A stretch of 14,886 bases of DNA from Candidatus Neomicrothrix sp. UBA881 (GTDB lineage: Bacteria; Actinomycetota; Acidimicrobiia; Acidimicrobiales; MedAcidi-G1). Where the stretch lies: positions 1-14,886 of the forward strand of contig DBFL01000079.1 in NCBI GenBank assembly GCA_002294285.1. Reading direction: 5' to 3'. Below, piece after piece: positions 6,080-13,306 of this stretch. Under the pieces are notes generated by a model. The model searched no databases, had not been told where the DNA came from, and worked only from the letters and a program-made list of their open reading frames with translations. A program made the translations under genes and the position numbers. How positions within the stretch are numbered: the first letter of the stretch is position 1; every line of letters begins with the position of its first letter.

Positions 6080-9016
6080 ATGACAGATCCAGACCTTGAA
6101 ATTAGATCAGACAAATTTGATCGGAATAGTCGTGTGATAGTAACTGATCCTGGCGCGGTTCCATATGTTGATTTGCAGCCAGAAAGTTTTTCGCAAATTA
6201 TTTCTTCAAACAAAAAATTAGCTGACCGTTCTGATTGGATTGTTCAAACTCCAGTGGGTTTATTGGTTCATGGTTACAAACAGACAAGGTCGATACTAAG
6301 AGATCAGCGGTGGATTTCTGTTCTGTCAGGTATCTCAATGCTTGATTCTTTAGAGTCAACAGCTTCTGATTTAAATGTTCTATTTGAACGAGCTCGTCGG
6401 TCAATTCCGGACGTTGAAATTCCTACAAATTTTACAATCAGACCAAATGTTCTATCTGTTGAAGGTGAAGATCATCGACGCCTCCGAAAACTAGTCAATC
6501 CATCATTTAACTCTAAAAACGCAGATCGATTGAGACCATTTATGCGCGAATATGCAATTGAGCTAGTTGAATCATTTTTAAAAAAAGAAACAAGTGAAAT
6601 CGTTCAGGATTTTTGTCGTCCATATCCCATACCAATCATCTGTCGACTTCTGGGTGCAAATGACAAAGATTGGGAGAGTTTTGATCATTGGGCGGATGTT
6701 ATTTTCTCTGCTTTAGATGCAGATACCGATGCTGTAATAAATCGTTTAGATGAAGTTTCAAATGCGCAAAAAGAACTTGATGAATATATAAAAACCTTAA
6801 TTGAGGAGCGCTCTAGAAATCCACAAGAAGATCTAGTTTCAGAACTAATTCAAAATCAGGTAGATGGTGACCGTCTAAGTTCAGATGAACTTGTCGCCAT
6901 GGTAGAGGCTCTTTTATTAGCAGGCACCGACACAACCAGAAATCAGCTAGGTGCAATAATTGCAGTTCTAGCAGACCACCCCGAGCAATACTCACTTCTA
7001 AATGGCAATCATGACCTCATTCCAGCTGCTGTCGAAGAATCACTTAGGTATATAGGTGCTGTGAGGACGACTGCACGTTTGGCTGTTGAAGACATTGAAT
7101 TTGAGGGAAAAATATTTCCAGCAGGAACCACAGTTTTTTTGGGTCTCCATTCAGCAAGTCTTGCCGAAACTGATGATCCTGATGGTTACTCTTTCAATAT
7201 TCTGCGAGAGCGTGAATGTCCGCATCTGGCTTTCGGTAGTGGTGCTCATCATTGCTTAGGAGCATTCCTCGCGCGAGCCGAACTTCAAGAGGCTCTAAAA
7301 GTTTTTGTCGAAAGAATCCCGAGATTGAATTTAATAAGCCCAGTTGAATGGAAACCATTGTCTATGGGCATATGGGGACCAAGCCGTCTTGAAATTGCTT
7401 TTCAGGATTTATCAAGCAACAAAGTTTTTACAGCTGGAACGAACGATAACATCGAAAAAAATCCAATCACAGGTCACATATCTGAAAAAGACGAAGACTT
7501 ATTAATAAGAGAATCTTCCAAAAAACGTTTTGAAATTCAAAAATCAATTCCGTATTTGATTCAACGACCCAAGTTTCCTCCTATCCGGAGACTATTAAAA
7601 ACTGTGTTTACTTTTGGAAAAGCTTTTATTACCTGGAAAATAGTTGACGCACGAAAAGAAAACGAAGTAAAGAAAACTGTTCTATATAGAAGAGTTAGAG
7701 AAGCAGCAGAACAGTTAGGGCCGACGTATGTCAAACTTGCACAATTAATTTCAGCAGCTGAGGGGGTATTTCCAGATGCTTTAATTGAGGAGTGCAAAAA
7801 ATGTCGAGATGAGGTTCAAGCAGAAACATGGTCAACTGCAAGGAAAACTATTGAAAATGAACTGGGCCCTCTAAATGATATTTTCAAATCAGTAGATCCA
7901 ATTCCGATAGCAGCAGCTTCCATCGCCCAAGTTCATTCAGCAATACTGCATGATGATTCTTCAGTAGTTGTAAAAGTTCAAAGACCGAAAATTCAAGATC
8001 AAGTAATAAGTGATCTGAAAGTCCTAGCATGGTTAGCTCCAAAATTTGTGGGAAGAATTCCCGTTGCGGCTTTAACAAATCCACCTGCTTTAGTGGAGCT
8101 ATTTGCGGAAACAATTTGTGAAGAGTTGGATTTTAATCTTGAAGTAGCAAATCTTTTCGAATTGGAACGAGCTTTAAGAGCAAACCCCAAAAATTCTTGG
8201 GAATTTCCGATACCGAACTTAGATTACGTAACGTCGAGAATTATTGTTATGAGTGCAGTTGAGGGAGTTTCACTCGGCAACGCAAATGAAATGCATCTGG
8301 AAGTCGAAGAAATTTCGGATGTTTTCCGCCAAATGGTTGATGGTTTATTAGAAGGGGCGGTCATTCATGGAATCTTCCATGGTGATTTTCATGCAGGAAA
8401 CGTATTTTTAAACCACGAGAAAAAAATAGGACTTGTTGATTTCGGTATAACTGGAAGGTTGAATGGTGAACGCAGGATTGCTTTTCTTCGCTATGTCGTA
8501 GGTTTGATGACTGGCGATGCAGAAGCTCAGATTTCAGGCTTACGTGACCTTGGAGCATTTCCAGATGATTCTGATATCAAAACGTTGATTAAAGATTTCA
8601 AATTAGAACGAGACGATTTTGATCCTCTAGAAATGAGTGAAGAAGAATTTGTTGCAGAGATACGCCTTTTGGTTAAAGACCTTTTAACTCACGGAGCTCG
8701 GATTCCTAAAGAACTAATGCTTTTCGTTAAAAACTTTGCTTATCTTTCTTCTGTAATCCAAGATCTTCACCCAGAAATGGACCTACTTGAAGAGTTCGAA
8801 AAAATTTCATCAAGTTTTTTCACTCGTAATGGGGTCCGAGTCGCTACAGAAGTTGGTTTTTCAGTAACAACTGATGATATTTCAGATCAGTCACTGAGAA
8901 GAGTTGCAGGTATCCGAAACAGTGAAAGAACTTTAACTTGGAGTGCTTTACAAAACCGTAGAAATGAAGCAATTGAACGTTTACCTGTCAGATCTGTGGT
9001 CGAGGAAATCTCATAG
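6080..9016 (+). CDS. Fusion protein: cytochrome P450 + ABC1/UbiB-type atypical kinase
   Basis: One uninterrupted frame of 978 residues joins two complete enzymes. Residues about 25-440 are a class-typical bacterial P450. The I-helix AGTDTT is at 281-286, the ExxR pair is E320/R323, and the heme loop FGSGAHHCLG is at 385-394 with thiolate ligand C392. A charged linker (about 441-520) leads to an ABC1/ADCK/UbiB domain. There LGPTYVKLAQ (546-555) is a KxGQ variant with Ala for Gly. The Ala-rich loop AAASIAQVH starts at 611 and the ATP lysine is K632 in VVVKVQRP. EELDF follows, then the catalytic HGDFHAGN (767-774) and DFG (787-789). No membrane helix is obvious. There is no Met between about 429 and 725, so an internal ATG start for the kinase half is excluded. 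An upstream in-frame TTG at 6074 is possible, but the ATG at 6080 is preferred. P450s hydroxylate lipophilic compounds; UbiB/COQ8 proteins support quinone-lipid biosynthesis. Substrate and redox partner are unknown. Confidence 0.93.
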   Translation: MTDPDLEIRSDKFDRNSRVIVTDPGAVPYVDLQPESFSQIISSNKKLADRSDWIVQTPVGLLVHGYKQTRSILRDQRWISVLSGISMLDSLESTASDLNVLFERARRSIPDVEIPTNFTIRPNVLSVEGEDHRRLRKLVNPSFNSKNADRLRPFMREYAIELVESFLKKETSEIVQDFCRPYPIPIICRLLGANDKDWESFDHWADVIFSALDADTDAVINRLDEVSNAQKELDEYIKTLIEERSRNPQEDLVSELIQNQVDGDRLSSDELVAMVEALLLAGTDTTRNQLGAIIAVLADHPEQYSLLNGNHDLIPAAVEESLRYIGAVRTTARLAVEDIEFEGKIFPAGTTVFLGLHSASLAETDDPDGYSFNILRERECPHLAFGSGAHHCLGAFLARAELQEALKVFVERIPRLNLISPVEWKPLSMGIWGPSRLEIAFQDLSSNKVFTAGTNDNIEKNPITGHISEKDEDLLIRESSKKRFEIQKSIPYLIQRPKFPPIRRLLKTVFTFGKAFITWKIVDARKENEVKKTVLYRRVREAAEQLGPTYVKLAQLISAAEGVFPDALIEECKKCRDEVQAETWSTARKTIENELGPLNDIFKSVDPIPIAAASIAQVHSAILHDDSSVVVKVQRPKIQDQVISDLKVLAWLAPKFVGRIPVAALTNPPALVELFAETICEELDFNLEVANLFELERALRANPKNSWEFPIPNLDYVTSRIIVMSAVEGVSLGNANEMHLEVEEISDVFRQMVDGLLEGAVIHGIFHGDFHAGNVFLNHEKKIGLVDFGITGRLNGERRIAFLRYVVGLMTGDAEAQISGLRDLGAFPDDSDIKTLIKDFKLERDDFDPLEMSEEEFVAEIRLLVKDLLTHGARIPKELMLFVKNFAYLSSVIQDLHPEMDLLEEFEKISSSFFTRNGVRVATEVGFSVTTDDISDQSLRRVAGIRNSERTLTWSALQNRRNEAIERLPVRSVVEEIS

Positions 9017-9020
9017 GAAA
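9015..9020 (+). promoter_or_regulatory. Ribosome binding site overlapping the upstream stop codon
   Basis: AGGAAA overlaps the TAG stop of the P450-ABC1 gene and sits just before the ATG at 9023. It supports this start and suggests translational coupling between the two genes. Confidence 0.55.
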
Positions 9021-9022
9021 AT

Positions 9023-9397
9023 ATGCGATACACAGAATCTTCAAAAAGTATTCAAAATACAGTTATTTATGATGGTGGTTGTGGTCTGTGTCAAAGTCTT
9101 GCTTCATGGGCTTCAGAAAAGACGGTAAAAGATTTAAAATTTATTGATTCTGAATCGATAGAACCTGAAAATTATGGACTCAGTCGAAAAGATTTCGATA
9201 AATATATATGGCTAATACAGTCTGACCAGAAAAAAATTAAAGGAGTTTTTGCGATTGCAGAAATTTTAAAACGAATGGGATTTAGTTGGATGATCTTGGG
9301 TTTCATTATTTTGACACCCCCATTCTCTTTTGCTGCTACTGGCGTTTATGCCTTGGTTGCGAAAAATCGTAAGCGATTCGGAAATTGTTGTTCTTAA
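9023..9397 (+). CDS. DCC-family thiol-disulfide oxidoreductase (DUF393)
   Basis: This 124-residue protein carries the family signature YDGGCGLCQ (16-24), a CxxC redox pair (C20, C23) near the N-terminus preceded by a beta strand. The family is named for its Asp-Cys-Cys residues and is predicted to be thioredoxin-like; a firm substrate is not known. A hydrophobic stretch (about 88-112) near the end is usual for the family and could touch the membrane. The last residues, GNCCS, add two adjacent cysteines. The gene begins 6 bases after the P450-ABC1 stop, with a ribosome binding site overlapping that stop. It ends exactly where the photolyase begins, so all three are very likely on one transcript. 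A redox role beside a P450, or in the photo-oxidative set downstream, is an inference. Confidence 0.85.
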   Translation: MRYTESSKSIQNTVIYDGGCGLCQSLASWASEKTVKDLKFIDSESIEPENYGLSRKDFDKYIWLIQSDQKKIKGVFAIAEILKRMGFSWMILGFIILTPPFSFAATGVYALVAKNRKRFGNCCS

Positions 9398-10750
9398 GTG
9401 AGCAAACCAGTAATCATAGTTTTTACAAGAGACCTACGGATTCGTGATAATCCAGCTCTTGTCGAAGCAGTTGCAACAAAAAGACCATTATGCGCCCTTT
9501 TTGTTTTTGATGATGCAATCATTGAAAACAAAAATCTGAGTTCTAACCGAATGGGATTTCTGATTGATTCTTTAAAAGATCTCGAAATGTCTTTAAATAA
9601 ATTTGGTTTGGATCTTATTTTTCGTAGGGGCAACTGGGTTGAAGAGGTCACAAAGTTGGCAAAAGAGATCAATGCAGAACATATTCACATGTCGGCTGAT
9701 TTCAGCCTTGTAGCAAAAAAACGTCAAGAAGCACTTAGTAAAGCTGGAGATTTAAATGGATTCAAAGTATTCCAACATCAAGGGGTTTCTGTACTAGAAC
9801 CTGGTTTTGTGACTCCGACAGATGGTAGTGAATACAAAATTTTTACACCTTATTATCGTCGATGGTCTACAGCTACTTGGAGAAAGCCTCTAGGAGTACC
9901 AGAGTCAATTAAAAGTATCCCAATAGAAAAAAATGGTATTGAAATTTTTGAAGAACTTAAAAGAAAAAACTTTTCACCAGATTTGTTAAAAGGTGGTGAA
10001 AGCGAAGGAATCGTAAGATTAAAAGATTGGATGGCAAAGGAACTAAATGATTATGAAAAAGGGCGCGATGATATAGGAGCTGATCGGACATCGCGTCTTT
10101 CCCCTTATTTGCATCTAGGTTGTATTTCTCCTTTAGAGGTAGCGCTACAAGCATTGAAGTTAGGTGGCGATGCTTTTGTTAGGCAATTGTGTTGGCGTGA
10201 CTTTTATCTTCAAATTTTGGATCAGAGACCAGATGTTTCGCACAATGATTATCGAGACCGGAAATACAAATGGAACCAAGATTTTGAAGCATTAAACCTA
10301 TGGAAAGAAGGTCAAACTGGCTTTCCAATAGTTGATGCAGGTATGCGGCAATTATTATCTGAAGGTTTTATGCACAATAGGGTAAGAATGGTTGTTGCAT
10401 CTTTTCTCACAAAGGACTTACACATAGATTGGCGGCACGGGGCAGGGCATTTCATGAATTATTTGGTCGATGGTGACATAGCTTCCAATCAATTGAATTG
10501 GCAATGGGTTGCTGGAACAGGGACAGACAGCAACCCTAATCGGATTTTCAATCCGACTCGTCAGAGTGAAAAATTCGACAAGGATGGAAATTACATCCGT
10601 AGGTGGGTTCTGGAATTAAAAGATGTCGATTCAAAAGAAATACATGAACCCAACAGTGAAATTCGGTTAGAGAAAAAATATCCGAAACCCATTGTCGACC
10701 ATCATGAAGCAATTTCGATTTATAAGTCAAAGTATTCTGGTAGTCGTTGA
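9398..10750 (+). CDS. phr: Deoxyribodipyrimidine photolyase, class I (CPD photolyase)
   Basis: This enzyme repairs UV-induced cyclobutane pyrimidine dimers using blue light and FAD. The 450-residue protein starts with the antenna-binding Rossmann domain (VIIVFTRDLRIRDNPAL, 5-21). The FAD-binding helical domain includes TSRLSPYLHLGCIS (231-244), RQLCWRDFY (262-270) and TGFPIVDAGMRQL (307-319). It continues with MHNRVRMVVASFLTKDL (325-341) and WRHGAG, then NWQWVAGTGTD (367-377) and RIFNPTRQSEKFD (382-394). The tryptophans around 345-370 are placed as in the electron-transfer chain of class I photolyases. Length and motifs fit CPD photolyase better than DASH cryptochrome, but lesion preference cannot be proved by reading. 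The GTG start at 9398 abuts the TAA of the DCC gene; no strong ribosome binding site is seen, so coupled translation is likely. Confidence 0.95.
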   Translation: MSKPVIIVFTRDLRIRDNPALVEAVATKRPLCALFVFDDAIIENKNLSSNRMGFLIDSLKDLEMSLNKFGLDLIFRRGNWVEEVTKLAKEINAEHIHMSADFSLVAKKRQEALSKAGDLNGFKVFQHQGVSVLEPGFVTPTDGSEYKIFTPYYRRWSTATWRKPLGVPESIKSIPIEKNGIEIFEELKRKNFSPDLLKGGESEGIVRLKDWMAKELNDYEKGRDDIGADRTSRLSPYLHLGCISPLEVALQALKLGGDAFVRQLCWRDFYLQILDQRPDVSHNDYRDRKYKWNQDFEALNLWKEGQTGFPIVDAGMRQLLSEGFMHNRVRMVVASFLTKDLHIDWRHGAGHFMNYLVDGDIASNQLNWQWVAGTGTDSNPNRIFNPTRQSEKFDKDGNYIRRWVLELKDVDSKEIHEPNSEIRLEKKYPKPIVDHHEAISIYKSKYSGSR

Positions 10751-10754
10751 TTTA

Positions 10755-10760
10755 GAAAGG
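10755..10760 (+). promoter_or_regulatory. Ribosome binding site of the PPOX-family gene
   Basis: GAAAGG lies 8 bases before the ATG at 10769, just after the photolyase stop. It fixes this start and supports the gene as the last member of the operon. Confidence 0.6.
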
Positions 10761-10768
10761 TTTAACTT

Positions 10769-11179
10769 ATGGCAATCTTTTCTCCGCAAGAAATAGCCCC
10801 CTCACTTAATGATTTTCTTAGCGAAAGACATTTAGCGATCTTGACTTTAGTAAGAAACGATGGGAAGCCACATTCAACCCCTGTTGGATTCATGTGGGAC
10901 GATGATGAAAAAACTGTAAAGATAATCACTTGGTCAGGGAGTCTGAAATCTCGCCTTCTTGAAAAGGGGAGTCTTGATGGAACAATTTCTCAGGTAGATG
11001 GTGGCCGGTGGGTGACATTTGAAGGTAAGTGTTCAGTTACGAATGATTCGGTTATCTGCACAGATGCAATCGAAAGATACTCCGTGAGATATCAACAGCC
11101 AAAAGATCGAGGTGATGAACGAAGAACGATAGTGATGTCTGTAAATCGGATACTTTCCAGTGCTGGATTAGCACCTTAA
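10769..11179 (+). CDS. PPOX-class F420-dependent oxidoreductase-like protein
   Basis: This 136-residue protein has the split beta-barrel fold of the pyridoxamine-phosphate-oxidase (PPOX) superfamily. Its motif order is typical of small F420-dependent members from Actinobacteria: FLSERHLAILTLVRNDGKPH (16-35), STPVGFMWD, SGSLKSRLLE (56-65), DGGRWVTFEG (77-86) and a paired RY..RY (103-108). Such enzymes bind deazaflavin F420, FMN or a related cofactor and usually act as dimers in the cytoplasm; the substrate is not evident. The name F420-dependent rests on family resemblance, since flavin-binding relatives look similar at this length. It starts 18 bases after the photolyase and ends the plus-strand operon. 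Its stop overlaps the stop of the convergent FAD-enzyme gene by 4 bases, leaving no room for a separate terminator. Confidence 0.85.
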   Translation: MAIFSPQEIAPSLNDFLSERHLAILTLVRNDGKPHSTPVGFMWDDDEKTVKIITWSGSLKSRLLEKGSLDGTISQVDGGRWVTFEGKCSVTNDSVICTDAIERYSVRYQQPKDRGDERRTIVMSVNRILSSAGLAP

Positions 11180-12414
11180 ATTTGTTGCTTTAAACAAAGT
11201 TCAGCTGTTCTTCTACCTGACACCATGGCTCCCTGGATTGATGGTGTATCTCTATGATCTCCGCACATGAAAACTCCATCACTAATTTTTATTTCTTTTC
11301 TAAATGAATCCTTAGGTCGTAAAGCGGGTTGACCATGTTCGATTGAAAAAGTCTTTAGGTGCTTCCAATCATCGACCATGTCACCGAACCATTTTTTCAT
11401 TTGTGTGACGACAGGTTCAGTTGAATCACACACAAGTTGTCCAGGTATTGCTACAGCGATCAAAGCTTCATTTGTAGAAGAATATGAAGAAGAAACATTT
11501 GTCATGATTGCCACGTTGAGCCCTGGACCTCCGTTTTCTCCATCAAGAAGAATTGCTCTGGATTTAATCGGTGCTTCTGGAGCCGAAAAATAAACACATG
11601 ATACAGACTTGGAAGGGGTGATTTCATTACCAAATAATTTTGCTGCTGCAGGGTTTTCTGTAGCAATTATCAAATTAGAAGGCGAAAAGGATTCTCCTTC
11701 TGAAATAAAAATTTTCTTACCTTCGATTTTTTCAACCGATGCATTGAGGAGAACATTGTTTTCTCCTACTTTTCTTAAAAGCTGCTGACTAATTGCACCC
11801 ATTCCTCTTTCAGGGACTGCTGCATCTCCAAGAAATAACATTTTCAGTATCAGTAGAGAAAGTCTTGCAGAACCATTGAGTTCGGGATCTAATTGAATTC
11901 CACCGATCAGAGGTTTAAAAAAGCTGTCAATGGCTTTCGTGGAGAATCCAAATTTGCCTAAAGTTTCAATAATTCGTTGATCATCTTTTCTATTGGTGTA
12001 GAAGTTTTTCTCTTTCATTAATTCGTATCTCAATTGCAGCAGTTTTATTTTGTCGGTAAATGTTATTGTTCTTGTAAATATGGTTGGAGCTATTGATGAG
12101 AAATTTCTAAACGGGTCACCAATTAGTGAAAATGTTCCGTTTTTGAAAATTGTCGCCCCAGGTTCAAAAGTTTTCAGGTTTAAAGAAGAAAGGTCTAGTT
12201 GATTATGAACTTCGGGGTAAGCGGTTAATAGAACTTGAAAACCGTGATCAAGTAGAAAACCCTCATACATATCGGTTTTCACACGTCCACCCACCGAATT
12301 AGATTTTTCGACCAGTAAAACTTCTTTATTATTTTCACTTAAAATTTTTGCAGCTGTTAACCCAGCAATTCCTGCTCCAACAACCACAAACTCAGGAGAT
12401 GAAAGTGCAGTCAA
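11176..12414 (-). CDS. FAD-dependent amine-oxidase-like oxidoreductase
   Basis: This 412-residue protein belongs to the flavin amine oxidase / phytoene desaturase / protoporphyrinogen oxidase superfamily. The N-terminal Rossmann motif VVGAGIAGLTAA has glycines at 13, 15 and 18, an adenosine-ribose acidic residue at E36 (LLVEKS), and VGGRVKTD (41-48). The substrate-domain signature ERGMGAISQQL and the C-terminal FAD motif CGDHRDTPSIQGAMVSGRRTAE (from about 384) are intact. The substrate is not identifiable; desaturation or oxidation of a lipid or isoprenoid is plausible by family. It is the last gene of the minus-strand operon, 25 bases after DUF1295. The start is TTG (12414-12412). No ATG or GTG in frame lies between the upstream gene and the Rossmann motif, so a rare start must be used. 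Its end overlaps the PPOX gene by 4 bases. Confidence 0.88.
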   Translation of the reverse strand: MTALSSPEFVVVGAGIAGLTAAKILSENNKEVLLVEKSNSVGGRVKTDMYEGFLLDHGFQVLLTAYPEVHNQLDLSSLNLKTFEPGATIFKNGTFSLIGDPFRNFSSIAPTIFTRTITFTDKIKLLQLRYELMKEKNFYTNRKDDQRIIETLGKFGFSTKAIDSFFKPLIGGIQLDPELNGSARLSLLILKMLFLGDAAVPERGMGAISQQLLRKVGENNVLLNASVEKIEGKKIFISEGESFSPSNLIIATENPAAAKLFGNEITPSKSVSCVYFSAPEAPIKSRAILLDGENGGPGLNVAIMTNVSSSYSSTNEALIAVAIPGQLVCDSTEPVVTQMKKWFGDMVDDWKHLKTFSIEHGQPALRPKDSFRKEIKISDGVFMCGDHRDTPSIQGAMVSGRRTAELCLKQQI

Positions 12415-12439
12415 AATTTCTACCGTTCGTGGATCAAAA

Positions 12440-13306
12440 TTATTTAGGTGGTCTTGGGATTAGAACAGGTGTTGCTTCTTTGTATTCCAGAAATCTAGGG
12501 TCATCTCCCCATCGTTTTCTAGCAGCTGAATCGAGCATTGGTATTCCGCTGATCCGTGTTAGGAGGAGAAACACAAAAACAGGTGAAATAAGGGTGAAGT
12601 GCTGCCAACTTGATAGACCAGGAAGCGCTACGAGAGAAATTCCTATCCATAAGACAATTTCTCCAAAATAGTTCGGGTGTTGTGACCAACCCCATATTCC
12701 CTCAGTAATGAACGAGTTTTGGTTTGAGGGATCCATTTTAAATCTTCTCTTTTGTTCATCGGCGATAATTTCAATAACAAAACCGGTTAACCAGAGAATA
12801 ATTCCAATAATTCCAATAATTCCAAAGTCATTGCGTTCGCTAGCAGTAATTGCTGCTAAAGCGGCTGAAGAGGTGAGTAAAACCCAAAGACCTTGAACAG
12901 TCCAACTCATTAAAAACCATGCGAATTTATGTTTTATTAAATTGAAGCGGGCATCATGTCCTACTGCCTGTACACGCGCAAAAAGGAAAGTTCCTAAGCG
13001 CAAGCCCCATAAACAAATCATCAGACCCAAAAGAACAGATCTAGTATCAATCTCAGGGACTGCTAGAAGTGCGACCACAGTAACAGTCATATAAGTTGCT
13101 GAACCAACAAGATCGAAGAAACGTTCTGAATGTAAGAACCAAGACGGTATAAAACAAATCCATTGAATTCCGAAAGCAATAAGTCCACATATTGCAAAAA
13201 GACGGATACCAGACGCGTCAACTCCGTTACTGCTACCTGCGAGGATTATTAACAATGCAGCAACCAAACTTACGGCAATTGCAAAAATTGAATTTTTAGT
13301 AGTCAT
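12440..13306 (-). CDS. DUF1295 membrane protein (steroid 5-alpha-reductase/ICMT-like)
   Basis: This 288-residue protein is mostly hydrophobic, with about seven membrane segments (for example 6-24, 33-53, 89-108, 133-154, 162-181 and 236-252). The C-terminal core GIWGWSQHPNYFGE (203-216) and the late EYKEATPVLIPRPPK end are the signature of DUF1295. The family is related to 3-oxo-5-alpha-steroid 4-dehydrogenases and isoprenylcysteine methyltransferases. The reaction is not established: NAD(P)H-dependent reduction or methyl transfer on a lipid are the two family options. Its start ATG overlaps the stop of the upstream SDR gene in the sequence ATGA (13306-13303), so translation is probably coupled. 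The in-frame run GII-GII-GII at 162-170 is encoded by three identical 9-base units. Confidence 0.88.
   Translation of the reverse strand: MTTKNSIFAIAVSLVAALLIILAGSSNGVDASGIRLFAICGLIAFGIQWICFIPSWFLHSERFFDLVGSATYMTVTVVALLAVPEIDTRSVLLGLMICLWGLRLGTFLFARVQAVGHDARFNLIKHKFAWFLMSWTVQGLWVLLTSSAALAAITASERNDFGIIGIIGIILWLTGFVIEIIADEQKRRFKMDPSNQNSFITEGIWGWSQHPNYFGEIVLWIGISLVALPGLSSWQHFTLISPVFVFLLLTRISGIPMLDSAARKRWGDDPRFLEYKEATPVLIPRPPK
12797..12823. repeat. Three perfect 9-bp tandem units inside the DUF1295 gene
   Basis: AATAATTCC occurs three times without a break on the plus strand; read as coding sequence on the minus strand it is (Gly-Ile-Ile)3. Copy number could change by slippage without shifting the frame, lengthening or shortening one membrane helix. 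Confidence 0.9.

Noticed and set aside
10748..10762. UGA stop of the photolyase gene as a selenocysteine codon, considered because selA and selB are nearby
   Set aside because: The photolyase already has its full family length, and the frame beyond the TGA closes after four codons; there is no sign of readthrough.
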